Shown piece after piece: positions 33,639 through 41,839 of a stretch of 64,000 nt of DNA. The notes under the pieces are model-generated. The model worked only from the letters and a program-made list of their open reading frames with translations, ran no database searches and was not told the DNA's origin. Made by a program: the position numbers and the translations under genes. The DNA is from Clostridia bacterium (GTDB lineage Bacteria; Bacillota; Clostridia; Oscillospirales; CAG-272), in NCBI GenBank assembly GCA_017462385.1, contig JAFTRE010000029.1, positions 1 through 64,000 of the forward strand, written 5' to 3'. Position 1 is the first letter of the stretch. The number at the start of each line of letters is the position of its first letter.

Positions 33639-34892
33639 ATGAGCTTTATTACAAGTCTTACCCGGGCGTGGTTTACGCGCTCGACCCGGCCCTTTGAATT
33701 TAAAAATGAATATGACGAGCGACTGCCTTTTGCGGATTGCGATAATTTGGGGCTTTATGTTCACATCCCGTTTTGCCGCTCGATCTGCGATTTTTGCCCG
33801 TATTGCAAAGAGGTGTATTCCGAGGATAAGTGCAACAGATATATCGATGCACTGATACGTGAGATCCACATGGTCGGTGGGCAGGGCAATGACAAAAAGA
33901 CGGTCACAAGTCTGTATTTCGGAGGCGGCACGCCCGCGCTTGCGGCAGACAGAATAGGCGAAGTGATCGAGGCGTTGGAACAGCACTTTGTTATCACCGA
34001 GGGTATTGGTGTCGAGCTACATCCCGATAACGTAACCCCCGATATTTTGCAAAAGATAAAGGATGCGGGCGTAACTAAAATAAGCATTGGAGTGCAGTCG
34101 TTTTACAATAAATATCAAAATATTTTGGGCAGAAAATGTGTAGATGTGATGCAAATCAAGCGTGCGCTTGAACAAGTTGAGTTTGAAACAGTGTCGATGG
34201 ATCTTATATTTGCACTGCCTTCGCAAACGTTTGAGGATCTCAAAAATGACATTGATACTGCCTTTTCTTCGGGCGCAAATCACGTTGCGATCTACCCATT
34301 TATTGACTTTACTTTCACCTCAAGCACCGTGCCCGTCATGCCCAAAAAGGACAAAAAAGCATTGCTTGATGCTATCACAAAATACTGTGCGGAGCAGGGA
34401 TACGCGCGCGATTCCATCTGGACTTTTTCTCGCGAGAATGGCGCGCGTTACTCGTCCATGACAGGGGATAATTTTCTCGGGTTCGGCTGCTCGGCGACCA
34501 CGCTTTTGCGTCACCAATTCAAGATAAATACGTTTTCCGTGGAGGAATATTGTGCCCGTATTGACGGCGGCAAACTGCCTACGTCGCTGACCGTGCGCTT
34601 TACCGCGCGGCAGAGAATGGTTTATTGGCTGTTCTGGACGGCGTATTCCACCCGTGTGCGCGAGGCGGATTTCGAGAGGTTTTTCGGCGTCAGCCTGCGC
34701 CGCAAGTACGGCTTTGAGCTGACGCTGGCGCGGCTTTTGGGTTATGTTAAATACCGCGACGGCGAGTATACAATGACACCGCGCGGCGCATTTTATTATC
34801 ATTATTATGAGAACTTCTATACCCTCGCCTACATCGACAAAATGTGGGGTATCATGAGAAAAGAGGCGTTTCCGGAGGGGATAAAGCTTTAA
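33639..34892 (+). CDS. HemN/HemW-like radical SAM protein (coproporphyrinogen oxidase family)
   Basis: The 417-residue protein has the HemN-type start YVHIPFCRSICDFCPYC (Cys46, Cys50, Cys53 for the cluster, Cys56 beyond), YFGGGTPALAADRI, VELHPDNVTPDIL, SIGVQSFYNKYQNILGR, MDLIFALPSQTFEDL and a C-terminal winged-helix part (FTARQRMVYWLFW... DGEYTMTPRGAFYYHYYENFY). HemN makes protoporphyrinogen and HemW is a heme chaperone; many family members do other chemistry. No other heme gene is near. It has no clear RBS and starts 4 nt after its partner, so it is probably translated by coupling and works with it. Confidence 0.85.
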   Translation: MSFITSLTRAWFTRSTRPFEFKNEYDERLPFADCDNLGLYVHIPFCRSICDFCPYCKEVYSEDKCNRYIDALIREIHMVGGQGNDKKTVTSLYFGGGTPALAADRIGEVIEALEQHFVITEGIGVELHPDNVTPDILQKIKDAGVTKISIGVQSFYNKYQNILGRKCVDVMQIKRALEQVEFETVSMDLIFALPSQTFEDLKNDIDTAFSSGANHVAIYPFIDFTFTSSTVPVMPKKDKKALLDAITKYCAEQGYARDSIWTFSRENGARYSSMTGDNFLGFGCSATTLLRHQFKINTFSVEEYCARIDGGKLPTSLTVRFTARQRMVYWLFWTAYSTRVREADFERFFGVSLRRKYGFELTLARLLGYVKYRDGEYTMTPRGAFYYHYYENFYTLAYIDKMWGIMRKEAFPEGIKL

Positions 34893-34940
34893 TATAAAAT
34901 CAAAGGCGACTCGAAGAGTCGCCTTTGATTTTATATTAAA
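34888..34940. terminator. Bidirectional terminator
   Basis: A 25-bp perfect stem with loop GAA, GC-rich at the tip and AT-rich at the base, lies between the converging HemN-like gene and ilvE and contains the stop codon of the former. Confidence 0.9.
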
Positions 34941-34941
34941 T

Positions 34942-36015
34942 TCAGATAACCGGCTCAACCCAACCGAGAGAATCCTTTACGGTGCCCCACTGAATGCCGG
35001 TGAGGTTGTCGTACAGCTTTTGCGCGATGGGACCGATTTCGCCGCCGTTGAGCACGATACGGTCAGTTTCATCGACCAGCTCGCCGATGGGAGAGATGAC
35101 AGCCGCGGTGCCTGTGCCGAATGCTTCGTCCAGCTTGCCGTTCTTGCTTGCCTCAATGACCTCGGAGAGTGCCAGACGGCGTTCGGTGACCTTGTAGCCC
35201 CAGGAGCGCAGCAGCTCGATACAGGATGCGCGGGTAACGCCGGGCAGGATATTGCCCTCGTCAAGCGCAGGTGTGATGACCTCGCCGTCGATGACAAAGA
35301 AGACGTTCATGGCGCCGACCTCGTCGATGTATTTGTGCTCGATACCGTCAAGCCACAGAACCTGTGCATATCCCAGCTTTTCAGCCTTTGCCTGACCGAT
35401 GAGAGATGCGGCATAGTTGCCGCCGACCTTTGCAAAGCCTGTGCCGCCGCGGACAGCGCGGACGTACTCGGTCTCAACGAAGATCTTTACGGGGTTGATA
35501 CCTGCGGCATAGTAAGAGCCGACGGGGGAGAGAATGATGGCAAACAGATAAGTTTTGGAGGGGTGAACGCCGAGCTGGGCGTCGGTAGCTATGATAAAGG
35601 GACGAATGTAGAGCGAGGTGCCTACGCTGTGAGGAACCCAATCCTTTTCGCACTCAACTATAGCCTTGATAGCCTGAAGTGCATCGTCGGGATCAACCTC
35701 GGGTATGCACATACGGCGGTTGGTATTATTCATGCGTTCGATGTTCTTCTGAGGGCGGAAAAGTTGGATCTTGCCGTCTGCTGTGCGGTAAGCCTTAAGA
35801 CCCTCGAACATTTCCTGAGCATAGTGGAATACCATGCAGGAGGGGTCAAGAGAGAGAGGTCCGTAGGGCACGATACGGGGATCAAACCAGCCGCGTCCAG
35901 CCTCGTAGTTCATTAGAAACATATAATCGGTAAATATTTTTCCAAAGCCGAGCTTGCTCTCGTCGGTCGGCTTGGCTTTGAGTTGTTCTCTGGGATAAAA
36001 TTTGATATCCAGCAT
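34942..36015 (-). CDS. ilvE: Branched-chain amino acid aminotransferase
   Basis: The 357-residue PLP enzyme (fold type IV) exchanges amino groups between glutamate and leucine, isoleucine or valine. Family features are GRGWFDPRIVPYGPLSLDPSCMVFHYAQEMFEGLKAYR, FRPQKNIERMNNTNRRM, SLYIRPFIIATD, the PLP Lys in GGTGFAKVGGNYAASL near 195, GYAQVLWLDGIEHKYIDEVGAMNVFFV and GTGTAAVISPIGEL. The length fits the longer eukaryote-like group common in Clostridia. The start at 36015 follows GGAAGGAG; the frame extends to 36039 without RBS. The gene is monocistronic. Confidence 0.95.
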   Translation of the reverse strand: MLDIKFYPREQLKAKPTDESKLGFGKIFTDYMFLMNYEAGRGWFDPRIVPYGPLSLDPSCMVFHYAQEMFEGLKAYRTADGKIQLFRPQKNIERMNNTNRRMCIPEVDPDDALQAIKAIVECEKDWVPHSVGTSLYIRPFIIATDAQLGVHPSKTYLFAIILSPVGSYYAAGINPVKIFVETEYVRAVRGGTGFAKVGGNYAASLIGQAKAEKLGYAQVLWLDGIEHKYIDEVGAMNVFFVIDGEVITPALDEGNILPGVTRASCIELLRSWGYKVTERRLALSEVIEASKNGKLDEAFGTGTAAVISPIGELVDETDRIVLNGGEIGPIAQKLYDNLTGIQWGTVKDSLGWVEPVI

Positions 36016-36053
36016 TGTCGTAAAAACTCCTTCCGACATTAAATTTACCTTAT

Positions 36054-36082
36054 ATTATAATACACTTTTTACCGCTTGTCAA
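36054..36082 (-). promoter_or_regulatory. Promoter of ilvE
   Basis: Minus strand TTGACA (36082-36077), 17 bp, TATAAT (36059-36054), perfect consensus 39 nt before the start codon. Confidence 0.9.
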
Positions 36083-36176
36083 TATTTTAGCCTGCTAAAA
36101 AACAAAAATTCGGAATATTGGAGCGAGCGGTGCAATAAACTGTAGCAGACAAGATACCGATGTGTGGAGGTAAATT

Positions 36177-37463
36177 ATGAAAAGAACTGTTTTGATGTCC
36201 GTTTCGGCGCTGATAGTGACGCTTTTGCTGTCCGTGACGGTAAATTCGAATTTTATTGATGCGGCGTCGTCCTCCGACGCCCCCGTCTCGCCCGCGCTTA
36301 GCATTATTGCGGATTGCATGCCTATGGCAAAGGCGGGTATTGTGGGAAATGAGATACTGTTTACACCCGAAGATTTTGAGCGGGCGCTCAATGTCTCGCG
36401 CGTCTCGACAGTTACTGTCACAAGCCTTCCCGATGTTACCGATGGCGAGTTGCTCATCGGCTCGGTCGTGGTAAAGGAGGGGCAGACCATATCTCGTGCC
36501 AATCTGTCACTGCTCAGCTATGCCGCCGTCCGCGAGGACAGCAGAGAGGCGGAATTTGAGTTTCAGGTAAACGGTCAGCCCTACAGTATGACCTGCTCGC
36601 TGTATCTGCTTGACGGCGTAAACCATTCGCCGACGACCGCCCGCGACGGTGACATGACCGTCAGCACTTACCGCGATGTTGCCGCCTACGGCAAGCTGTA
36701 CGCCTACGATCCCGAAGGCGATGAGCTGACGTATCAGATAGTGTCCTATCCCGAGCACGGTATCGCCCTACTGTATGACAACGAGGGCAGATATGTTTAT
36801 ATGCCGAACAAGGATTTCACGGGTACCGACAGCCTGAGCTATGTTGTATATGATAAGTACGGAAACTATTCCGCTGTTTCTACCGTACGCCTGTCTGTCA
36901 GCCGAAACTCCACCTCGCTGGCATATGACGACATGAAATGGCACACGGCATACAGCGCCGCCATAAAGCTTGCCGAAAACGGTGTCATGAACGGCACACA
37001 GGTGGCGGGTATCTATTATTTCGAGCCTGACGGCACTGTGACGCGAGGTGAGTTTGTGGTCATGGCAATGAAGGCGGCGGGAGTCGTCAGCCTTCCGACG
37101 GTGGAGAATACCGGCTTTGCGGATGACGCCGATATTCCCGCAGAGATGAAGTCTTACATAGGCATGGCGGCACGCGCGGGATATGTCAATGGCACGCTCG
37201 ACGGAGCTAACAAATATTTTTTGCCCGACCGTGAAATAACGGTTGCCGAGGCGGCGACCATATGTGCCAACATTCTGGAGCTCGAGTATGACGGAAGCAT
37301 TGCGGTGTCGGTTGACGACAGCACAATTCCCGCATCTGCACGCGAAGCGGTGCTGTCGCTTGCGGCGCAGGGGATTATAGACAGTGCAAGTATCAAAGAT
37401 TACAACGCTTCGGTCACCCGTGCCGACGCGGCGATAATGCTGGCGGCGCTTGTGGATGATTGA
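36177..37463 (+). CDS. Secreted protein with cadherin-like and SLH domains
   Basis: The 428-residue product has a Sec signal peptide (MKRTVLMSVSALIVTLLLSVTVNS), a region of unknown fold to about 150, a cadherin/Ig-like repeat (YDPEGDELTYQIVSYPEHG... DFTGTDSLSYVVYDKYGNYS, about 180-235), and two to three S-layer homology repeats in the C-terminal half (ITREGEFVVM-like VTRGEFVVMAMKAAGV, YFLPDREITVAEAATICANIL, VTRADAAIMLAALV). SLH repeats bind pyruvylated cell-wall polymers, so it is a wall-bound surface protein. TGGAGG gives a good RBS for ATG 36177. It is monocistronic with a strong terminator. Confidence 0.88.
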   Translation: MKRTVLMSVSALIVTLLLSVTVNSNFIDAASSSDAPVSPALSIIADCMPMAKAGIVGNEILFTPEDFERALNVSRVSTVTVTSLPDVTDGELLIGSVVVKEGQTISRANLSLLSYAAVREDSREAEFEFQVNGQPYSMTCSLYLLDGVNHSPTTARDGDMTVSTYRDVAAYGKLYAYDPEGDELTYQIVSYPEHGIALLYDNEGRYVYMPNKDFTGTDSLSYVVYDKYGNYSAVSTVRLSVSRNSTSLAYDDMKWHTAYSAAIKLAENGVMNGTQVAGIYYFEPDGTVTRGEFVVMAMKAAGVVSLPTVENTGFADDADIPAEMKSYIGMAARAGYVNGTLDGANKYFLPDREITVAEAATICANILELEYDGSIAVSVDDSTIPASAREAVLSLAAQGIIDSASIKDYNASVTRADAAIMLAALVDD

Positions 37464-37476
37464 TATGTGATCGCCT

Positions 37477-37512
37477 ATGTTCATTTCTCGCCATTCGGCG
37501 AGAAATGAACAT
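37477..37512 (+). terminator. Terminator after the SLH protein gene
   Basis: A 16-bp perfect stem with 4-nt loop ATTC begins 14 nt after the stop and is followed by AAATTTTT. Confidence 0.85.
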
Positions 37513-37530
37513 AAATTTTTCAATCGGGTA

Positions 37531-37559
37531 TTGCAAAAAAACATATAATGTGGTACAAT
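37531..37559 (+). promoter_or_regulatory. Promoter of the SRP RNA
   Basis: TTGCAA (37531-37536), 17 bp, TACAAT (37554-37559), about 40 nt before the 5' end of the folded RNA. A small hairpin (GCGGG/CCCGC, 37567-37583) lies in between. Confidence 0.7.
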
Positions 37560-37600
37560 AATAAAAGCGGGTCAAAAGCCCGCCGACAACTGTTATTTGG

Positions 37601-37902
37601 CAGACTGTTAAATAAGGCCATACCAGCCGGGGAGTTAGCGGTGTCCTGCACCTGCAATCCGCTATAGCAGGGGTTGATCCCCCGTCTGAGGGCTGAACTT
37701 CTGCGGTCAAGAGTCGCTTTGTACTGTGTTGAAGGATGGGTCTTGCGCAATCGGGAGCTGTGAACCATGTCAGGTGGGGAACCAAGCAGCATTAAGCAGT
37801 GAACCCGATGTGCCGCGAGAGCGCCTGTCCCGAGCAGTCTTTGCGATGTCGCGTGGAAGGAACGTTCGAAGTCGGGGTGTATGGTCTTACTTTGCAGTCT
37901 GT
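37601..37902 (+). ncRNA. ffs: Signal recognition particle RNA, large Firmicutes type
   Basis: The RNA has an Alu domain (CCGGGGAGTTAGCGGTG, CCTGCACCTGCAATCCGCT) like the scRNA of Bacillus, and a domain IV tip (GTCAGGTGGGGAACCAAGCAGC) with a GGAA tetraloop at 37778-37781. The two pairs closing this loop are GG/CC instead of the usual CC/GG, a compensated change that keeps the helix. The ends pair over about 20 nt (CAGACTG...GGCCATAC with GTATGGTC...CAGTCTG) and run into a T stretch. It guides membrane and secretory proteins with Ffh. Its place just before dnaX is conserved in Firmicutes. Confidence 0.95.
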
Positions 37903-37939
37903 TTTATTAAATGTATAAAAATTCGAAAGGAGTGGCGAA

Positions 37940-39655
37940 ATGCAAAACACGGGGCACTTAGCGCTGTATCGAAAATGGCGTCCGCGCACCTTTGACGAGG
38001 TCTGCGGACAGGATCATATAACGAGCGTACTCAAATATGAGACGGCGACGTGTCAGCTCAGCCACGCCTATCTTTTTTGCGGTTCGCGTGGAACGGGTAA
38101 GACAAGCTGTGCCAAAATTTTAGCAAAGGCGGTCAACTGTCTCTCTCCCGTTAATGGCAATCCCTGCGGTGAGTGTGCCGCCTGCCGTGCGATAGACACG
38201 GGCGCGACCACGGACGTGCTTGAGATGGATGCGGCGTCCAACAACGGTGTCGACAACATCCGCGACATACGCGATGAGGTCAATTTCGCGCCGTCGGATC
38301 TTAAGTATCGCGTCTACATAATCGACGAGGTGCACATGCTGTCCGCCAGCGCTTTCAACGCACTGCTCAAAACGTTGGAAGAGCCACCCGCTCACGTCAT
38401 TTTTATACTGGCGACTACCGAGCTTCAAAAGTTGCCCTCCACTATAATCTCGCGCTGTCAGCGCTTTGATTTCAGACGAATTTCCATTGACGCGCTTATT
38501 TCGCGTCTTTGTCATATTGCAAACGAGGAAAATATCAAGCTGCATCCCGAGGCGGCGCATCTGCTTGCGCGACTGGCGCAGGGTGGCATGCGTGACGCTA
38601 TCAGTCTGCTTGAGCTGTGCTCGGGCGGCGGCGCCGAGGTCACTCCCGAACGTGTCAGCGAAGCGGTAGGATCTGTCGGACGCGGCGAGGTCATGCGCAC
38701 GGCGCGCGCTGTTGCCGAGGCGGACTATGACGCACTTTTCGGCATTATCGCTGAGGCGGTGGCATCCTCCAAAGACCTTGTGGTGTTTTGGCAGGAGCTT
38801 ATCTCGCTTTACCGCGATATGCTTATCGTCAAGACTACGCCCGATGCCTCGCGCTATCTCGACCTTACCGATTCGGAAGCTCAACAGCTTTCGGCTGTAA
38901 CGGCACTTTTCAGCAGAGAGCGGTTGCTGGCGCACTGTCGCTTGCTTGATGACGCACTGCTGTCCATGCAGCGCTCAAACGCAGTTAAGCGCACGGTTGC
39001 CGAGCTGACGCTCATTAAAATGAGCGACGCAAGCCTTGATATCTCGGTCGAATCATTGCTCGCGCGTATCGCCAAGCTCGAAGATATGATCAGATCCGGC
39101 GCGTCTTTTGCATCGCAAAGGACAAGCACTCCGGCTGTATCCGAGATGTCGGAGCTACCCGTTGTTTCGGACGACATGCTGCCCGAGCCTCCTCCCGCTT
39201 CGGAGGATTTGGCGCTCAAATCGCCGCAAATATCGGAGACCACAGTATACGAAAAGCCGGCGCCTGCATCGGATAAAGCTTCGACACCTAAAAAACAGAC
39301 GTCTGCACCGAATGTAAGGTCCGGTAAGCGCGTACTTAAATCCATAGGCCAATGGGCGGAGATATGCGCAAGAGTGGCGAGAGAAAATCAGCCTGTTGCC
39401 GCGCTTCTCGCGGGGACACGCGCATACATTGATGGCGACGATAAGATAATCGTCAGGTTTCCGAATCCGTTTGTGCAGGGTATGATAACCAATGATTCTG
39501 CCAAAAAGGATATCGTTTTAAACGCTATCAGAGCAGAGATCAGTCAAAATATTCGGGAATGTGATGTGCTATACGAGGTCAAGCTCGTTGCATCAAACAC
39601 TCCCGACGATGCTATTTTCGACGAAATAGATGCAATAAACAATACAGATATATAA
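37940..39655 (+). CDS. dnaX: DNA polymerase III subunit gamma/tau
   Basis: The 571-residue clamp-loader ATPase has the start YRKWRPRTFDEVCGQDHI, Walker A GSRGTGKTSCAK (about 46-57), a four-Cys zinc module (NPCGECAACRAI with an upstream Cys), Walker B VYIIDEVHML, the SRC arginine finger in TIISRCQRFDFR, and a Pro/Ser-rich region at about 390-460 before a C-terminal tau-like domain. It loads the beta clamp in replication. RBS AAAGGAGT precedes ATG 37940. It heads the dnaX-ybaB-recR set. Confidence 0.96.
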   Translation: MQNTGHLALYRKWRPRTFDEVCGQDHITSVLKYETATCQLSHAYLFCGSRGTGKTSCAKILAKAVNCLSPVNGNPCGECAACRAIDTGATTDVLEMDAASNNGVDNIRDIRDEVNFAPSDLKYRVYIIDEVHMLSASAFNALLKTLEEPPAHVIFILATTELQKLPSTIISRCQRFDFRRISIDALISRLCHIANEENIKLHPEAAHLLARLAQGGMRDAISLLELCSGGGAEVTPERVSEAVGSVGRGEVMRTARAVAEADYDALFGIIAEAVASSKDLVVFWQELISLYRDMLIVKTTPDASRYLDLTDSEAQQLSAVTALFSRERLLAHCRLLDDALLSMQRSNAVKRTVAELTLIKMSDASLDISVESLLARIAKLEDMIRSGASFASQRTSTPAVSEMSELPVVSDDMLPEPPPASEDLALKSPQISETTVYEKPAPASDKASTPKKQTSAPNVRSGKRVLKSIGQWAEICARVARENQPVAALLAGTRAYIDGDDKIIVRFPNPFVQGMITNDSAKKDIVLNAIRAEISQNIRECDVLYEVKLVASNTPDDAIFDEIDAINNTDI

Positions 39656-39685
39656 AAAGACCAGCAACAGAAAGGGTAAACTGAA

Positions 39686-40027
39686 ATGAAAGCAAGACTT
39701 CCCCAGGGTATGGGCGGCGGCCCGCAGAATATGAATGCAATGATCCGTCAGGCGCAGAAGATGCAGGAGGATATTGCGGCGCTTCAAGAGGAGCTTGACG
39801 CTCGCGAGTATACAGTTACCGCAGGCGGCGGCGTTGTGACCGTTAAGATCAACGGCAAAAAAGAGATACTGTCCATTGATATCGAGCCTGAGATCGTCGA
39901 CCCCGATGACATCGAAACGCTTACCGACATACTCACGGCCGCTGTCAACGAGGCCATCAAGCGCGTTGAGACCACAAACAATGAGGAAATGTCCAAGATA
40001 ACGGGCTCTGTGCCGGGATTGTTCTGA
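39686..40027 (+). CDS. YbaB/EbfC family nucleoid-associated protein
   Basis: The 113-residue protein has a short Gly/Gln/Asn-rich start, then the YbaB helix-strand core (MIRQAQKMQEDIAALQEELDAREYTVTAGGGVVTVKINGKKEILSIDIEPEIVDP) and a C-terminal helix. Dimers bind DNA and shape the nucleoid, and the family is linked to recombination with RecR. Start 39686 has AAAGGG upstream. It lies between dnaX and recR, a conserved order. Confidence 0.95.
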   Translation: MKARLPQGMGGGPQNMNAMIRQAQKMQEDIAALQEELDAREYTVTAGGGVVTVKINGKKEILSIDIEPEIVDPDDIETLTDILTAAVNEAIKRVETTNNEEMSKITGSVPGLF

Positions 40028-40028
40028 A

Positions 40029-40628
40029 ATGGCGGATTATATTGAATCGCTGGCAGTGCTTGCCGAGCAATTCGGCAGACTCCAGGGTGTCGGACGCAAG
40101 TCGGCGATGCGCATGGCTTTTTCGGTGCTTGATTTTTCCGAGGAGGAAGCGGAGCAATTTGCACATGCCATACTTGATGCCAAAAGAAAGATACATCTGT
40201 GTCCCGTTTGCATGAATCTGACTGATCGTGAGGTGTGCCCGATATGCGCCGATACAACGCGTGACAAAAGCGTTATTTGCGTGGTCGAGGATGTGCGCGT
40301 GCTCATGGCGATCGAGAAGGTAAGGGAATACCGCGGCGTGTATCACGTGCTTCACGGCGCTATTTCACCCGTTGCGGGTATAACGCCCGATAAGATACGC
40401 CTTGCCGAATTGCTCGGCAGACTTCGCGATGACAGCGTGCGTGAGGTCATAGTTGCAACCGATCCCGATGTTGAGGGCGAGGCGACGGCGATGTACATAT
40501 CAAAGCTTATAAAGCCGCTGGGTATTCGCGTGTCAAGACTTGCATACGGCGTGCCCGTCGGCGGCGATCTTGAGTATGCCGACGAGATCACGCTCTCGCG
40601 CGCCATAGACGGTCGAAAGGAATATTAA
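40029..40628 (+). CDS. recR: Recombination mediator protein RecR
   Basis: The 199-residue protein acts with RecO (and RecF) to load RecA onto SSB-coated gaps. It has the helix-hairpin-helix start (LAEQFGRLQGVGRKSAMRMAF), the zinc module CPVCMNLTDREVCPIC (four Cys at about 57-72), and the TOPRIM domain with VVEDVRVLMAIEK and ATDPDVEGEATAMYI. Its ATG lies 1 nt after the ybaB stop, so the two are coupled. ATG is followed by normal spacing to a gap with the hairpin of the next gene. Confidence 0.96.
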   Translation: MADYIESLAVLAEQFGRLQGVGRKSAMRMAFSVLDFSEEEAEQFAHAILDAKRKIHLCPVCMNLTDREVCPICADTTRDKSVICVVEDVRVLMAIEKVREYRGVYHVLHGAISPVAGITPDKIRLAELLGRLRDDSVREVIVATDPDVEGEATAMYISKLIKPLGIRVSRLAYGVPVGGDLEYADEITLSRAIDGRKEY

Positions 40629-40664
40629 ACCTTTATTAAAATCGAATCAAAATTTAATAAAATA

Positions 40665-40711
40665 TCCGCAAACAGCGCAAAATAATTTAAAAAAGTGATG
40701 CTGTTTGCGGA
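40665..40711 (+). promoter_or_regulatory. Hairpin that pairs with the Shine-Dalgarno site
   Basis: TCCGCAAACAGC (40665-40676) pairs perfectly with GCTGTTTGCGGA (40700-40711), a 12-bp stem with a 23-nt AT-rich loop. The right arm holds nearly all of the GCGGAG ribosome binding site of the next gene (GGAG at 40709-40712, ATG at 40724). No T-tract follows, so it is not a normal terminator; translational control is a better reading. Confidence 0.55.
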
Positions 40712-40723
40712 GATTTTCTATAT

Positions 40724-41734
40724 ATGGATATATTTATGATATTCAGCTTTTTAGGCGGACTTGCCCTATTTTTATACGGTATGAAGGCGCTTGGCAAGGG
40801 GCTGGAGGAGTTGTCGGGCGGCAAGATGCGCGATCTGCTTGCACGCCTGTGCTCAACACCGCTGAAGGGTGTATTGGTCGGTGCTGTTGTTACGGCGGCT
40901 ATACAGTCATCATCGGCAACGACGGTCATGGTGGTCGGCTTTGTCAATTCGGGACTTATGCAGCTGTCGCACGCCGTCGGCGTTATCATGGGCGCTAATT
41001 TGGGAACTACTATAACCTCGTGGGTGCTGTCTTTGACGGGGATCGAGGGTGACAATTTCTTTGTCCGTCTGCTAAAACCGTCCTCACTTGCCCCCTTGCT
41101 TGCATTTGTGGGCATAGTGCCTATCATGTTTAGCAAAAATGCGGGTGCACGCCGTATAGGCGGTATTTTGGCGGGACTCGGAATACTGTTTTTTGGTATG
41201 CAGATGATGAGCGATGCCGTTGCACCGCTGTCCGAGCTGCCCGAATTCAGACGTATTTTGACGCTGTTTTCAAACCCTCTGGCAGGGCTTGTCGCCGGAA
41301 TCATACTGACGGCAATTATTCAGTCATCGTCAGCGTCGGTTGGCATTTTGCAGGCGCTGTCGGCGTCTGGCGGCGTGACATTCTCGTCGGCGATACCCAT
41401 CATTATGGGGCAGAACATCGGAACCTGCGTGACCACACTGCTCTCGAGCATCGGCGCGTCCAAAAACGCCAAGCGTGCCGCATTTATACACCTGTATTTC
41501 AATGTGATCGGCACGGCAGTGCTGCTTGTAGCTTTTTACGGCTTGCACGCGCTGGTGAAATTTGATTTTTATTCGGCGGCGGTCACGCCGTTCTGGATAG
41601 CCGTTATACACACGCTGTTTAATGTCGTTTCCACCGTGATACTTTTTCCGTTTGCCTCATTTTTGCAAAAGCTTGCGGAGCTCACCGTCGGAGACGGACG
41701 CCCCAAGCGCCGCCGTCAGCGGACTCAGCTGTAA
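40724..41734 (+). CDS. Na/Pi cotransporter family protein without PhoU domain
   Basis: The 336-residue membrane protein has about eight helices and the two inverted QSSS repeats that mark type II Na/Pi symporters (VTAAIQSSSATTVMVVGF near 55-72 and LTAIIQSSSASVGILQAL near 190-207), each followed by a GANLGTT or GQNIGTC motif. The likely role is sodium-driven phosphate uptake. Bacterial members usually add a 200-residue PhoU-like domain at the C-terminus; here the protein ends with a short Arg-rich tail (GRPKRRRQRTQL). No frame continuing into a PhoU domain follows. Its start is preceded by an SD-pairing hairpin. Confidence 0.88.
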   Translation: MDIFMIFSFLGGLALFLYGMKALGKGLEELSGGKMRDLLARLCSTPLKGVLVGAVVTAAIQSSSATTVMVVGFVNSGLMQLSHAVGVIMGANLGTTITSWVLSLTGIEGDNFFVRLLKPSSLAPLLAFVGIVPIMFSKNAGARRIGGILAGLGILFFGMQMMSDAVAPLSELPEFRRILTLFSNPLAGLVAGIILTAIIQSSSASVGILQALSASGGVTFSSAIPIIMGQNIGTCVTTLLSSIGASKNAKRAAFIHLYFNVIGTAVLLVAFYGLHALVKFDFYSAAVTPFWIAVIHTLFNVVSTVILFPFASFLQKLAELTVGDGRPKRRRQRTQL

Positions 41735-41781
41735 TAATTGATGAATTTTTATAAAAAACACAAAAAATATTGATTTTATAC

Positions 41782-41812
41782 TTGACACTGCCCCTGGGTC
41801 ATATGATACACT
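41782..41812 (+). promoter_or_regulatory. MerR-type promoter with 19-bp spacer
   Basis: TTGACA (41782-41787) and TACACT (41807-41812) are 19 bp apart, the overlong spacing typical of promoters that MerR proteins untwist. The spacer contains the dyad TGCCCC-T-GGGTCA (one mismatch), a plausible operator. A small hairpin TATGC/GCATA follows at 41812-41829. Confidence 0.75.
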
Positions 41813-41839
41813 ATGCGTATCAAAGCATAGGAGTTTCGT

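Noticed and set aside
37862-37869. GAACGTTC palindrome as an SOS box
   Set aside because: The spacing is wrong (no central 4 bp) and it lies in the structured SRP RNA.
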